Positions 17,271 to 28,934 are shown, numbered from the stretch's first letter. The stretch is 64,000 bases of DNA from Arthrobacter nitrophenolicus (GCF_000332815.1 NZ_AOFD01000012.1:1-64000), one strand, 5' to 3'. Notes: a model not told the origin generated them from the sequence alone. Program-made: numbers and translations.

Positions 17271-18453
17271 TCAGGTGAAGGCGGAAATCCCGGTGACAGC
17301 CCGCCCCACCAGCAGTGAATTGATTTCGTAACTGCCTTCGTAGGTATAAAGGATCTCGCATCACCGAACAGCTTGGCCATGCCGTAGTCACCGCTGATGC
17401 CGTTGCCGCCCAGCAGCGACCGGCCCATCGCAACCGTTGCCCGGGCCAGCCGCGTGGTAGTGGCTTTAGCCATGGCCGCCTGCGCCATTTCCAGCCGGCC
17501 TTCCTCCTGGAGCCGCGCCAGTTGCACCATCAGCGCCAGGGATGCGGAGGCGTTGCCCAGGATATCGGCGAGCTGCTGCTGGACCAGCTGGAATCCCGCG
17601 AGTGGACGGCCGAACTGGTGCCGCTCCAGGACATAGCCCCGGGCGACGTCGAATGCGGCGAACTGGATGCCGGCCGCCTGCCAGCCCACCCACGCCCGGG
17701 AATCCCGCAGGAGCCCCTGGACGGAGGCAAAGCGGGCCGCCCCGGGGAGCAGGTTGCCAGCCGGGATCCGGACATCCTCCAGCGTGATGTCCGCATTCTG
17801 CATGATGCGCAGTCCGATTTTGTTGGCGATCCTGGTGGCCGTGAAGCCGGGACGGCCGGTCTCCACGATGAAGCCTTTGATCTCCTGGTCCGCCTGGTCC
17901 CGCGCCCAGACGAGGGCAAAGTCGGCGATGGTCCCGGCACCGATCCAGCGCTTTGCCCCGTTGAGGACCCACTCACCGCCCTCCAGCCTGGCGGATGTCT
18001 CCAGCCCCCGGGAAATGTCCGAACCGTGGCCGGGCTCCGTCAGCGCGAAGGCCCCCAGCTCGGTGAAGCCCGTAAGCCCGGGCAGCCAGCGGCTCTTCTG
18101 CTCCTCGGAGCCCAGCTGGCTGATCATGCCCACAATCACTCATTGTGGATGCCGGCGACCGCGGAAAGGGAGACGTCCGCGCGGGCCAGTTCCGCGTACA
18201 TCAGCCCTTTGAACAGGGCGGAGCTGCCATCCAGCTGCAGGGCCCCGAGTCCGTGGCCGGCCATGTCCTGCAGCAGGCCGAACGGAAAGTCCTCGCGGTT
18301 CCAGTAGCCGAGGGATGCCGGCCGCACCGATGCCTGCAGGAATTCCCGCGTCCGCGCATAGCGTTGCCGTTCTGCGGCCGGAAGGAGCTCCACCACATGG
18401 ATCAGGTCCGCGTCCGGAAAGGGCGGCCGGCCGTTATGCTCCTGGGGCTGCAC
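17271..18453 (-). pseudogene. acyl-CoA dehydrogenase (glutaryl-CoA dehydrogenase-like), two frameshifts
   Basis: Joining three frames restores an acyl-CoA dehydrogenase of about 394 aa, an FAD enzyme oxidising acyl-CoA to enoyl-CoA. The N-terminal part (PPFPDADLIHVVELLP onward) ends at AGIHNE, the middle resumes at IVGMISQLGSEEQK, and the C terminus ILYTYEGSYEINSLLVGRAV is in a third frame ending at 17271. Breaks lie at 18139-18141 and about 17356, each explained by one missing base. FALTEPGHGSD and KGFIVETGRPGF resemble the glutaryl-CoA dehydrogenase branch. The start is GTG 18453 after AGGGAGGA. A MarR gene is divergent and probably controls it. Confidence 0.8.
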
Positions 18454-18522
18454 GGAATTCCTCCCTCGCCAAACCGTTGGATGTCCTAGTATATTCACAG
18501 GATTTTCCGGAAAGGGGCTGGT

Positions 18523-19029
18523 TTGGGTACGCATTTGCCCCGCGATCCCATTGCCGAGGCCCGGCGCAACTGGGAGGAACACGGGTGGGAAGACGTTGCC
18601 GCGCCCATGGCAGCCATCACGGCCGTCATGCGGACGCAGCAGATCCTCCTTGCCAGGATTGAAGCCACCCTCAAGCCGTTCGGCCTCACGTTTGCCCGCT
18701 ACGAACTCTTGGCACTGTTGAGTTTTTCGCGGAAGGGCTCGCTGCCCATGAAGAAGGCGAGCGCCCTGCTCCAGGTCCATCCGACGTCGGTCACCAACGC
18801 CGTGGACCGGCTGGAACGCGCCGGACTGGTGGCGCGGTCCCCCCATCCCACGGACGGCCGCACCACGCTGATCGCCCTCACCGGCGAGGGACGCAGCCTG
18901 GCCAGGCGTTCCACGGCGGCGCTGAACAGCGAGGTGTTCAGCGATCCCGGCTTCAGCCCCGGGGACGTGGACCTCCTGATCCGGATCCTGGGCGACTTCC
19001 GCAGGAATGCCGGGGACTTCGCGGACTGA
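18523..19029 (+). CDS. MarR family transcriptional regulator
   Basis: This 168-residue winged-helix regulator has the MarR layout: N-terminal dimer helices, FARYELLALLSFSRKG, a recognition helix in VHPTSVTNAVDRLERAGLV, and the wing HPTDGRTTLIALTGEG. The start is TTG 18523 behind a GGAAAGGGG stretch. It is divergent from the acyl-CoA dehydrogenase gene across 69 bp. That gap carries overlapping -10-like boxes (TATACT on one strand, TATATT on the other) flanked by TCCT and AGGA, so one dimer could block both promoters. The inducer may be the dehydrogenase's acyl-CoA substrate, by analogy with other MarR-type acyl-CoA sensors. Confidence 0.9.
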   Translation: MGTHLPRDPIAEARRNWEEHGWEDVAAPMAAITAVMRTQQILLARIEATLKPFGLTFARYELLALLSFSRKGSLPMKKASALLQVHPTSVTNAVDRLERAGLVARSPHPTDGRTTLIALTGEGRSLARRSTAALNSEVFSDPGFSPGDVDLLIRILGDFRRNAGDFAD

Positions 19030-19047
19030 ACGCGGGGAGGCAGCCGG

Positions 19048-19692
19048 TCAGCGGTTGGCTTTGGCCCGCTTCGCCCTCCGGACCACCAGCAGGACCACCG
19101 TGACGGCCAGTGCCACGTACACCGCGTAGTTGAGGAACCGGGAGTACTGCTCGATGAGCCGGTACTGGGTGCCCAGGGCATACCCCAACCCAATCAGGGC
19201 GCCGTTCCACAACCCGCTCCCCGCGAGGGTGTAGAGGCTGAAGGTCCCCAGCGGCATGGCGGAGGCCCCGGCTGGCAGCGAAATGAGGCTGCGGACGCCG
19301 GGAAGGAGCCGGCCGAAGAAGATGGAAGACCGGCCATGGCGGCGGAACCAGTCGGCGGCGTGCTCAAAATCCTCCCGGTCCACCAGGGGCAGTTTGGACA
19401 GCCCGCGGATGGAGCGTTCCAGCCCCAGCTTCGCACCCAGCCAGTAGAGGAACAGCGCCCCGGCGTAGGCGCCAAGCAGGCTGGTGACAAAGACGAGGAA
19501 CAGGTTGAGGGCCCCTTGCTTGGCAAGGTAGCCAGCCAGCGGCAGGATCACCTCACTCGGAATGGGCGGAAGTATTGTTTCGGCGAGGGTGAAGGCTCCC
19601 ACACCCCACTCCCCCAGCCTGTCAATTGCCTGCGCAGCAACACCAACAAGGCCACCAAGTCCGTCCGCCGCGCCCGCCGCCGGTACCTGCAT
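19048..19692 (-). CDS. DedA family membrane protein
   Basis: This 214-residue inner-membrane protein has four to five hydrophobic segments and the DedA signatures LAETILPPIPSEVILPLAGYLAKQG and FFGRLLPGVRSLISLPAG. DedA/VTT proteins are lipid scramblases or transporters supporting envelope homeostasis. An ATG at 19707 is in frame, but GGGGGAG lies 6 nt before ATG 19692, which is the better start. The C terminus is strongly basic (RRAKRAKANR). It converges with the MarR gene 19 bp away. Confidence 0.92.
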   Translation of the reverse strand: MQVPAAGAADGLGGLVGVAAQAIDRLGEWGVGAFTLAETILPPIPSEVILPLAGYLAKQGALNLFLVFVTSLLGAYAGALFLYWLGAKLGLERSIRGLSKLPLVDREDFEHAADWFRRHGRSSIFFGRLLPGVRSLISLPAGASAMPLGTFSLYTLAGSGLWNGALIGLGYALGTQYRLIEQYSRFLNYAVYVALAVTVVLLVVRRAKRAKANR

Positions 19693-19778
19693 CTGATTCT
19701 CCCCCATTTCCGCTGCAAACTTCCTGCGGTCCTGTCTACCCTACGGGGCTGGGGGAAACCTGACAGCCCGGCAAGCCC

Positions 19779-20363
19779 CTATCTTTTGGCGGCGGGCTTT
19801 GCCCGCACGTGCATCCGTTCGCCCTGCGTGCCGAACAGGCTGAGGAATTCCACGGCCCCGCCGTCGGCCCTGCCGAACCAGTGGGGGATGCGGGTGTCGA
19901 ACTCCGCCGCCTCGCCGGGCCCCAGGACCAGGTCCTGGCTGCCCAGCACCATGCGCAGTTTCCCGTTCAGGACATACAGCCACTCGTAGCCCTCGTGTAC
20001 CTGCGGACTGGGTTCTTCCAGCCGGCCGGCGGCCAGGATGTGCTTGTAGGCCTGGATGCCGCCCGGTTTCCGGGTCAGCGGAATGATGGTCATCCCCCGG
20101 GCCTCGATAGGGCGGAGGTGCACGCGCGGATCGCCCGTTTCCGGCGCCCCCACCAGTTCGTCCAGCGGCACCTGGTGCGCTTTGGCCAGGGGCAGGAGCA
20201 GTTCGAGGTTGGGCCGCCGCTGGCCGGATTCGAGCCGTGACAGGGTACTGACCGAGATTCCGGTGGCCTCCGCCAGAGCGGTGAGCGTGACGTCGCGGCT
20301 GACCCGGAGGGCCTTCAGCCGCGGGCCCACGGCCGCCAGGACGTCGTCAAGGTTTTCATCCAT
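19779..20363 (-). CDS. XRE-family regulator with C-terminal cupin domain
   Basis: This 194-residue regulator has an N-terminal Cro/CI-type helix-turn-helix (about residues 14-68; TLTALAEATGISVSTLSRLESG) and a C-terminal cupin (about 110-185; HEGYEWLYVLNGKLRMVLG and PGEAAEFDTRIPHWFG). The class binds a small ligand in the cupin barrel. It is divergent from a flavoprotein reductase gene, and an inverted repeat TTTGCC-N5-GGCAAA lies between them, so it probably represses that gene. The ligand is unknown. Confidence 0.92.
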   Translation of the reverse strand: MDENLDDVLAAVGPRLKALRVSRDVTLTALAEATGISVSTLSRLESGQRRPNLELLLPLAKAHQVPLDELVGAPETGDPRVHLRPIEARGMTIIPLTRKPGGIQAYKHILAAGRLEEPSPQVHEGYEWLYVLNGKLRMVLGSQDLVLGPGEAAEFDTRIPHWFGRADGGAVEFLSLFGTQGERMHVRAKPAAKR

Positions 20364-20371
20364 TCAGCTAT

Positions 20372-20388
20372 TTTGCCATAACGGCAAA
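20372..20388. promoter_or_regulatory. operator-like dyad between XRE-cupin and reductase genes
   Basis: TTTGCCATAACGGCAAA is a perfect 6-bp inverted repeat with a 5-bp spacer. It starts 9 bp upstream of the regulator's start codon in the shared 66-bp divergent region. Confidence 0.55.
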
Positions 20389-20429
20389 GTTGTTTGCGGA
20401 AACCGACGCCTTCGGCAGACCATGGACCC

Positions 20430-21420
20430 ATGACTGAAAATGCCCCATCCAGCTCCCGTGGTCCCTTCTACGACGTCGTCATCGTCGGCGGCGGTGCCGC
20501 CGGCCTCAGTGCAGCCCAGATGCTGGGTCGAAGCCGCCGGTCCGTGGTGGTGGTGGACAGCGGTGATCCGCGGAACGCGCCGGCACAAGGTGTCCACGGC
20601 TTCCTCTCCCGTGACGGAATCAGCCCCGCAGCCCTGCTGGCCGCCGGACGGGCGGAGGTGGCGAGCTACGGCGGAGTGATCCTCCGCGGAGAGGCAACTG
20701 CCGCCACCGGCGACGTGCGGCAGGGCTTTGGGGTAACGCTCGACGACGGCAGTCGGCTCCGCGGCCGGCGGCTCCTCATTGCCACCGGCCTGGTGGACGA
20801 ACTGCCGGACATTCCCGGCTTGCGGGAGCGGTGGGGCATGGACGTACTGCACTGCCCGTTCTGCCACGGCTGGGAGGTGCAGGACCAGGCGATCGGCATC
20901 CTGGGCAACGGGCCGTGGTCGGTTCACCAGGGACTGCTGTTCCGGCAATGGAGCAGCAACATCACCCTGTTCCTCAATGACCGCACCATTCCCTCGGAAC
21001 CGGAGCTCGAACAACTGGCAGCGCGGGGCGTCAAGGTCGTCGCCGGCGCCGTGGAAACTTCGGGTGGAAGGCGACGCCCTGCGCGGAGTGGCACTGGCCG
21101 GGGGTCCCGAGGTTGCCCTGGACGCCCTGGTGGTGGGTGCGCGGACCTCCGCCCGCGTCCACGCCTTTGCCGGCCTTGGCCTGTCCCCGTCACCGCACCC
21201 CATGGGCATCGGTGACTACCTTGAAACGGATGCCGACGGCGCCACGGCGGTTCCCGGCGTCTGGGCCGCGGGCAACGTCACGGACATGAAGGCGCAGGTG
21301 CTGGCCTCTGCCGCATCAGCAGCGTGGACCGCCGTCGTCATCAACAACCACCTGATGGCGGAGGAAATGGAACGCGATCTCGCGGCCTACCGGGAGTCGC
21401 AGGCCCTTACCGGTGCTTGA
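20430..21420 (+). pseudogene. thioredoxin-reductase-like flavoprotein, frameshifted
   Basis: The repaired product is about 329 aa. Rossmann motif VVIVGGGAAGLSAAQML lies near the N terminus. The NADPH half holds the dithiol CPFC in LHCPFCHGWEVQD, as in thioredoxin reductases and related bacillithiol/FAD disulfide reductases. The C-terminal FAD element is GVWAAGNVTDMKAQVLASAA. The frame changes near 21055: GAVET ends one frame and LRVEGDALRGV begins the next, fitting one extra or two missing bases. It would pass electrons from NAD(P)H via FAD to a disulfide. The divergent XRE-cupin gene is its likely regulator. The native partner is unknown. Confidence 0.8.
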
Positions 21421-22183
21421 AAGCCGGCTGGCGCTTCTCCGTGAATGCCGCCATGCCTTCCTTCTGGTCCTCCGTGGCAAAGAGGGAGTGGAAGAGCCGG
21501 CGCTCGAACAGGACGCCCTGTGCGAGCCCGGTTTCGAAGGCGGCGTTCACGGCCTCCTTGGCTGCCATGGCCACCGGCTTCGACTTTGACGCGATGACCT
21601 CGGCTGCTTTGAGGGCTTCCCCCACGACGTCCTCGGCGGGGACAACCCGGGACACCAGGCCGCTGCGTTCGGCCTCTTCGGCCCCGATGAACCTGCCCGT
21701 CAGGATCAGGTCCATGGCTTTGGCCTTGCCCACTGCGCGGGTCAGTCGCTGGGATCCGCCCATGCCGGGCAGCACCCCCAGGTTGATCTCGGGCTGGCCG
21801 AACTTGGCGTTGTCGCCGGCGATGATAAGGTCGCACATCATGGCCAGCTCACAGCCGCCGCCCAGGGCGAAACCGGAGACCGCGGCGATGGTGGGGATCC
21901 GCAGGCGGGTGAGGTCCTCCCACCCGCGGAACCAGTCGGCCGCGTACATGTCCATGTAGCCCTGCGCCGCCATCTCCTTGATGTCGGCGCCGGCGGCGAA
22001 GGCTTTGCCGGATCCGGTGATCACCACGGCGCCCACCCCGGGGTCCGAGTCCATCGCGGTGACCGCGGAGACCAGTTCCTCCATGGTGGCCTTGTTCAGC
22101 GCGTTCAGCGCCTGCGGCCGGTTGAGGGTGACCAGCCCCACCCGCCCCTGCTGCTCCACCAGGATGTTGTGGTACTCCGTCAT
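21407..22183 (-). CDS. enoyl-CoA hydratase
   Basis: This 258-residue crotonase hydrates 2-enoyl-CoA, here probably methacrylyl-CoA in valine breakdown. The oxyanion-hole motifs ([11 protein letters not shown] and [14 protein letters not shown]) and the two catalytic glutamates (GGGCEL and FGQPEINLG) are intact. The ATG overlaps the stop codon of the 3-hydroxyisobutyrate dehydrogenase gene by 4 nt. It is the last gene of the operon and overlaps the convergent reductase gene tail by 14 bp. A general beta-oxidation role cannot be excluded. Confidence 0.94.
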   Translation of the reverse strand: MTEYHNILVEQQGRVGLVTLNRPQALNALNKATMEELVSAVTAMDSDPGVGAVVITGSGKAFAAGADIKEMAAQGYMDMYAADWFRGWEDLTRLRIPTIAAVSGFALGGGCELAMMCDLIIAGDNAKFGQPEINLGVLPGMGGSQRLTRAVGKAKAMDLILTGRFIGAEEAERSGLVSRVVPAEDVVGEALKAAEVIASKSKPVAMAAKEAVNAAFETGLAQGVLFERRLFHSLFATEDQKEGMAAFTEKRQPAFKHR

Positions 22184-23209
22184 TCAGGACTCCCGTCGTC
22201 GTGTGCTGTTGGCGCATTACCCGTTGCTGTACCCGCCGTTGTTGCGCCCGGCCCGGCGGCATCCGGTGGCGGAGCCGTTCCGTGCGCCGCCGGAGCCCCT
22301 GTGGCGGACTTTTCCCGGATGTCTGTGATGATCGCTGAGAAGTCGCGGCCGGCACCGCCTTCCGCGGCAAACGTATCGTAGATTTCCGCTGCAAGCTGCC
22401 CCATCCGCCCTGTCACGCCGGTGCTGTGCAGGGCGTTGACGGCAAGGTTGAGGTCCTTGGCCATCAGCGCACCGGCGAATCCGGGCTGGTAGTCGCGGTT
22501 GGCCGGGCTGGTGGGGACGGGGCCGGGGACGGGACAGTTGGTGGTCAAGGCCCAGCATTGGCCGGAGGCCGCCGATGCAACGTCGAACAGTGCCTGGTGG
22601 CTGAGGCCCAGCTTCTCCCCCAGGACGAAGGCCTCGCTGACTGCGATCATGGATACGCCAAGGATGAGGTTGTTGCAGACCTTGGCTGCCTGGCCGGCGC
22701 CATGGGCACCGCAGTGCACCACCCGCTTTCCCATCACCTCCAGCAGGGGCCGGACGGCCTCGAAGTCATCGTCCCCGGCGCCCACCATGAAGGTAAGTTC
22801 CCGCCTCGGCACCCACCACGCCGCCGGAAACGGGGGCGTCCACGGAGCGGTGTCCTGCCTCGATTGCCAGCCGGGCCGCCTCGCGTGCCTCGTCAACGTT
22901 GATGGTGGAGCAGTCCAGGAACATGGTGCCCGGCGCGGCTGCCGCCAGCAGGCCGGGCCCGCCGCCGGTCCCGCGGTAGGCATCGAGCACCTGCTGGCCG
23001 CTTTGGAACATGGTCAGCACCACGTCGGCACCGGCGAGTGCGTCGGCGGCGCCGGCTGCCACCGGAATCTGCCTGGACTGGGCTGCCTCGAGCGCGGCAG
23101 GCACGACGTCGTAGCCGGCCACGCTGTGCCCTGCCGTGACCAGGTTCGCGGCCATCGGAACGCCCATGTGTCCCAGGCCCAGGAACGCCACGGTGTACTT
23201 GTCAGGCAT
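22180..23209 (-). pseudogene. mmsB: 3-hydroxyisobutyrate dehydrogenase, frameshifted
   Basis: The repaired product is about 343 aa and oxidises 3-hydroxyisobutyrate to methylmalonate semialdehyde with NAD+. FLGLGHMGVPMAANL is the NAD loop, LDCSTINVDEAR and DAPVSGGVVGAEAGT the substrate region, and GQAAKVCNNLILG holds the catalytic Lys. The frame breaks near 22798, after EAGT, and resumes at LTFMVGAGDDDF; two missing bases fit. The enzyme normally ends near residue 295, whereas here a 45-residue Ala/Pro/Gly/Thr tail follows. AAAGGAG precedes the ATG. It overlaps its operon neighbours on both sides. Confidence 0.85.
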
Positions 23210-24316
23210 GGTCCGTCTCCTTTAACTGCCGGTCTGCCGCTGTAACCCTGTCCAACGCCGTACCAAGATCCAGTTCCCCGCCGTCCAGCGGCTGGAAGTA
23301 GCGGGCAACATGCTCCGGGCGCACCTCGCCGAGGGTGGGCGGCTGCCAGCGCGGCGTACGGTCCTTGTCCACCACCTGGGCGCGGATGCCCTCCCGGAAG
23401 TCAGCGCCGGCGAGGAAGCGCAGGCCCACGCGGTATTCCTCGGCGAGGGCCTCATCCAGGCTCAATCCGCGGGCACGGCGGAGCGATTCCAGCGTCACCT
23501 TGACCGACGTCGGCGATTTTGCCTCAATCGCCTCCGCGGCTTGCTGCGACTCCGCAGCGCCGCTGCCCTGCCAGGAGCGGAGCCTGCGGACGATATCCCC
23601 GGCGTCCGGTTCCGCGTAGCAGGCGTCAATCCACTCCCGCTGGGCCGCCAGGGCGGAGGGCGGGGCCTCCCCGGCACAGCGTCCGACGGCGGCTTCCGGG
23701 CTTTCGCTTTCGAGCGCCGCCACCAAGCCGGGCAACCGGGCGGACGGTACGTAATGGTCCGCGAGGCCCAGGTACAAGGCGTCCGGTCCGTCCAGGTGCG
23801 CTCCCGTCAGCGCCGCATGGGTTCCCGTCTCCCCCGGTGCACGGGCGAGCAGGAAGGTCCCGCCGACGTCGGGGGCAAAGCCAATGGTGGTTTCCGGCAT
23901 CCCGGTCCTGGTCCGCTCGGTGACCACGCGGACGGAACCATGGGCGGAAATGCCCACCCCACCGCCGAGGACCAGGCCGTCCATGAGGGCCACGTACGGT
24001 TTGGGGTAGCGCGCTATCAGGGAGTTCATCCGGTACTCAGACTGCCAGAAGTCAGCAGTCCGGTGGCCGCCGTGCGGGATGTCCTCGTAGATGGCCACGA
24101 TGTCCCCGCCCGCACAGAGGCCCCGCTCTCCGGCGCCCTGGACCAGGACGGTGGCCACGCCGTCGTCGTCCGCCCACGCGGTGAGCTGCTCCAGGATCAT
24201 GCCCACCATGCCCGCGGTCAATGCGTTAACCGCCCGAGGCCTGTTCAGGGTAATCACCGCCAGCGCGCCCCGCCGTTCGAACAGCACCTCCGGCCCGTCC
24301 GTTGCACGTTGCGCCA

Positions 24317-24317
<1 letters not shown>
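23202..24317 (-). CDS. 3-hydroxyisobutyryl-CoA hydrolase
   Basis: This 371-residue crotonase-superfamily enzyme is of HIBYL-CoA hydrolase size (plain hydratases have about 260 aa). It shows CAGGD, MDGLVLGGGVGISAHG, and the active-site region MPETTIGFAPDVGGT. It releases 3-hydroxyisobutyrate from its CoA ester, the valine-specific step before mmsB. The start ATG touches the mmsA stop codon (TGATG). The position between mmsA and mmsB makes the valine assignment strong. Confidence 0.9.
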
Positions 24318-25814
<1,497 letters not shown>

Positions 25815-25983
25815 GGCTGATGCTCCTTCGCAGTGTTCCGGTTTGTGGCCCAGGTCATTTCTGGTTGCGAATATACTCGGACTTCCAACTAAGTTCCATC
25901 AGCCGGGCATCCGCTCCGCCGGCACTCCTGCAGGCCCCGTCCTGCTTTACCTGCTGCAGTGCTGCCACGGTAAGTTAGGAACT

Positions 25984-26790
25984 GTGAAGATAGCTACCTG
26001 GAATGTAAATTCGCTCCGTGCCCGCGCAGACCGCGTCGAAGCCTGGCTTCAGCGCAGCGACTGCGACGTCCTGGCCATCCAGGAGACCAAGTGCAAGGAC
26101 GATAACTTCCCGTGGGAACTGTTTGAGCGGATGGGCTACGAGGTGGCCCACTTTGGTGTGAACCAGTGGAACGGCGTGGCCATCGCGTCCCGGGTAGGCC
26201 TGGAGGACGTCGAACGGACCTTCCTCGACCAGCCTTCCTTCGGCAAGGCCGGCAAGGATCCCGTACAGGAGGCCCGTGCCATGGCAGCCACGTGCGCCGG
26301 CATCCGGATCTGGAGCCTGTACGTTCCCAACGGCCGGTCGCTGGACGACGAGCACATGCCCTACAAGCTCAAATGGTTGGAAAGCCTCAAGACGCACGCG
26401 CAGGGGCTGGTGGCCGAGGACCCGAAGGCCCAGGTGGCGTTGATGGGCGACTGGAACATCGCACCCTTCGACGAGGACGTCTGGGACATCGACCTGTTCG
26501 TGAACAACCGGTACACCCACGTCAGCCCGCCCGAGCGTGCCGCTTTCCACGCCTTCGAATCAGCGGGCTTCACCGATGTGGTGCGCCCCTTCACTCCCGG
26601 CCCCGGCGTCTACACCTACTGGGACTACACCCAGCTGCGCTTCCCCAAACGCGAGGGCATGCGCATCGACTTTGTCCTCGCCTCCCCCGCACTGGCCAGC
26701 CGGGTTACCGGCGCCTCCATTGACCGCGAGGAACGCAAGGGCAAGGGCGCCTCGGACCACGCCCCCGTACTGGTGGAACTGGCGGATTGA
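25984..26790 (+). CDS. xth: exodeoxyribonuclease III family AP endonuclease
   Basis: This 268-residue nuclease of the EEP fold nicks DNA at abasic sites in base-excision repair. Visible motifs are KIATWNVNSLRAR, QETKCKDD (metal Glu), WSLYVPNGRS, GDWNIAPFDEDVWD (Asp/Asn pair) and, at the end, SDHAPV (catalytic His). The frame is open far upstream, but GTG 25984 gives the canonical N terminus VKIATWNVNS, with a weak GGA in front. It is divergent from the valine operon across about 170 bp in which I see no further gene. Confidence 0.93.
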   Translation: MKIATWNVNSLRARADRVEAWLQRSDCDVLAIQETKCKDDNFPWELFERMGYEVAHFGVNQWNGVAIASRVGLEDVERTFLDQPSFGKAGKDPVQEARAMAATCAGIRIWSLYVPNGRSLDDEHMPYKLKWLESLKTHAQGLVAEDPKAQVALMGDWNIAPFDEDVWDIDLFVNNRYTHVSPPERAAFHAFESAGFTDVVRPFTPGPGVYTYWDYTQLRFPKREGMRIDFVLASPALASRVTGASIDREERKGKGASDHAPVLVELAD

Positions 26791-26824
26791 TGACAGCCAC
26801 CTGGACCCAGACAAGGAGACCGCG

Positions 26825-27708
26825 ATGACGGGAAACCTCTACCGGGGCCAGGCAGGCCTGCCTTTTCCTCCACGCTGCGGGTCTACGAGCCGCTGGACGC
26901 GTTCCCGGAAGAGCAGCGCGCCGCCATCCAGGCGGCGGGTGCACGCACAGCCTCGCGTGCCGCCGTCGAAAACGCCGAACTGCTCGCCTCGCTGGGGCGC
27001 ATCACGCGTTCAGGCGGTGACCCGTTTCCCACCGGACGCACCGACCTGGTGCGGGTCACCACCGCCCCGGCGTCCCAGGGCGGAGCCGCCGACGACGGCG
27101 CTGACGCCGAGCCGGTGCTGCTGTACTGCCCCAGCCAGCTGGTCCTCCGTGCCGGCCTGGCAGCCAACGCGCTGATGGAGGGGATCCACGGCCCGCTCGC
27201 GGAACTGCTGATCCCCGAGGAACAGCGGGACAAGCACCAGGAACGGATCGACCAGGTCAAGGCCCGGGACGGCTCCATCAGGGTGCATACCCGGGCGTCA
27301 ACCTGGGGGATCCCGTTCAGCTGGTTTTCGCTTTTCATGGAGTCTGACCACAAGGACGTGGTGGAGGCGGCCGGCCGCATCCTCACCGTCCGGGTCTGGG
27401 CTTCGATCACCGATGCCCTGGAACGGGCCCGCTACGCGGTTGCCAACCTGGCCCTGGCGGCCCCGGACCTGGACATGCTGGACGACCTCGCCCAGCTCAC
27501 CGAGTGGCTCGAGCAGTTCCATGTGGAATCGATGGTGGAGCTGGACTACGGTGCCGTGGCGGACAAGGTGTATCCGGACGAATCCCCGATGGACATCCGA
27601 CTGGGCATCGAATGCCTCGCGGAGGGCGACATGACCGGGGCTGCGGCGGCCTACCGGCGCCTGGCCTCGCGCTGGATCCCCATCCGGCAGCTGGCGCGCG
27701 CGTCCTGA
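26825..27708 (+). pseudogene. conserved protein of unknown function, frameshifted
   Basis: One missing base near 26863 separates the first dozen residues (MTGNLYRGQAGL) from the rest (FSSTLRVYEPLDAFPEEQ onward). The repaired product is about 294 aa. It is soluble, acidic and largely helical, with DGSIRVHTRASTWGIPFSW in the middle and a C-terminal helical half resembling a TPR-like solenoid (ALERARYAVANLALAAPD; CLAEGDMTGAAAAYRRLASR). AAGGAG lies just before the ATG. I do not recognise a characterised family. It follows the exonuclease gene by 34 nt, so the two may be co-transcribed. Confidence 0.75.
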
Positions 27709-27754
27709 CGCCGCCCGCCCCTGCCGGGGTGGGCATGCCGCAGGTGCCGCAGTC

Positions 27755-28807
27755 CTACGACTGGGGCGGCGCCGTCGTCCTCCTGACAATCAGTTCATGG
27801 GGCGCTACGGCGGACTTCACGGCACCAACCTGCCCGTCCAGTTCGTCAAGGAGCATCTTGGTGGCCAGCTCGGCCTGTTCGTCGGGCCGCTGCCCCACGG
27901 TGGTCAGGCCCATGGCGTCGGCAAAATCGTGGTTGTCGATCCCCACGACCGACAGTTCCTCCGGTACGCGGACGCCGATGCGCTGGGCCTCGAAGATGAC
28001 GCCCATGGCCATCTCGTCGGAGGCGCAGAAGATGGCGGTGGGTTTGGCACCTGGCCGTGCCCATAACCGGCGGAAAGCCTCCTGCCCGCTGCGGACCGTG
28101 AAGTCGCCCCATTCGTCCCACTCGGGACGGGTGGGCAGGCCGGCGGCCGTCATGACGTCCTTGAAGGCCAGGATCCGGACCCTCGGAACGTCGAAGTTCA
28201 GGTCCGTCTCGTCGTCACCGTGAAGCAGTGCGATATCGCGGTGGCCCAGGTCAATCAGGTGCCGCACGGCAGTGGAAGCTGCGGCGTAGTCGTCAATCCC
28301 GATGTAGGCGCATTCCTCGACGTGTCCGCCCACCACCACCAGCGGGATGTCGATCTTCTGAAGGTGGTCCAGCTCCTCATGCGTCAGTGCCATACAGAGG
28401 ACCAGCAGGGCGTCAATCTGCTTGTAGACCATGGTCTTGCTGAAGAGCCGCTCACGGTTGCTGCCATGGCCGCCAAGGTTGAACAGGGAAAGGTTGTACT
28501 GCCGGGCATGGAGTTCCCGGTCAGCCCCTTCAATGGCCTTGGAAAAGAACCAGCGGCTGACGAACGGGGCCAGCACGCCGATGGTCTTGGTGCGGCCGGT
28601 AGCGAGCCCGGACGCGGAGGATGAGGCGACGTAGCCCAGGTTCCCGGCTACTTCAAGGATGCGTTCGCGGGTGGCGGGCGAAACGCGGGGCAGGCCACGG
28701 ACGGCCCGGGAAACTGTGGCGGTGGAGACACCGGCGGCTGCCGCAACGTCCTCGATGCTGACTCCCGAGTGGCCGCCCCTTTGGGATCTTTCTGTTGTGC
28801 GTGCCAC
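27755..28807 (-). CDS. LacI family transcriptional regulator
   Basis: This 350-residue regulator has the LacI helix-turn-helix and hinge at residues 15-65 (SIEDVAAAAGVSTATVSRAV) followed by a periplasmic-binding-protein-like sugar domain (KTIGVLAPFVSRWFF to the end). The start is GTG 28807 behind GAGGGGA. It is the last gene downstream of an ABC sugar-import operon. A matching operator, TGCAAGCGTTTACA, lies in the divergent promoter region of that operon, so it most likely represses sugar uptake and the GH13 glucosidase. The inducer is probably an alpha-glucoside or its product. Confidence 0.92.
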   Translation of the reverse strand: MARTTERSQRGGHSGVSIEDVAAAAGVSTATVSRAVRGLPRVSPATRERILEVAGNLGYVASSSASGLATGRTKTIGVLAPFVSRWFFSKAIEGADRELHARQYNLSLFNLGGHGSNRERLFSKTMVYKQIDALLVLCMALTHEELDHLQKIDIPLVVVGGHVEECAYIGIDDYAAASTAVRHLIDLGHRDIALLHGDDETDLNFDVPRVRILAFKDVMTAAGLPTRPEWDEWGDFTVRSGQEAFRRLWARPGAKPTAIFCASDEMAMGVIFEAQRIGVRVPEELSVVGIDNHDFADAMGLTTVGQRPDEQAELATKMLLDELDGQVGAVKSAVAPHELIVRRTTAPPQS

Positions 28808-28934
28808 CGTGTCCCCTCAATAACTCCATGCAGCGTGAAGCTGCCGCTCGCCCTGCGCTGGCCCCCGAGCCTTCGTATTTTCGCACTCCCCGGCCACGCA
28901 GCGTTAAACCGTGACGGTCATGGCCTTCCCCCGG

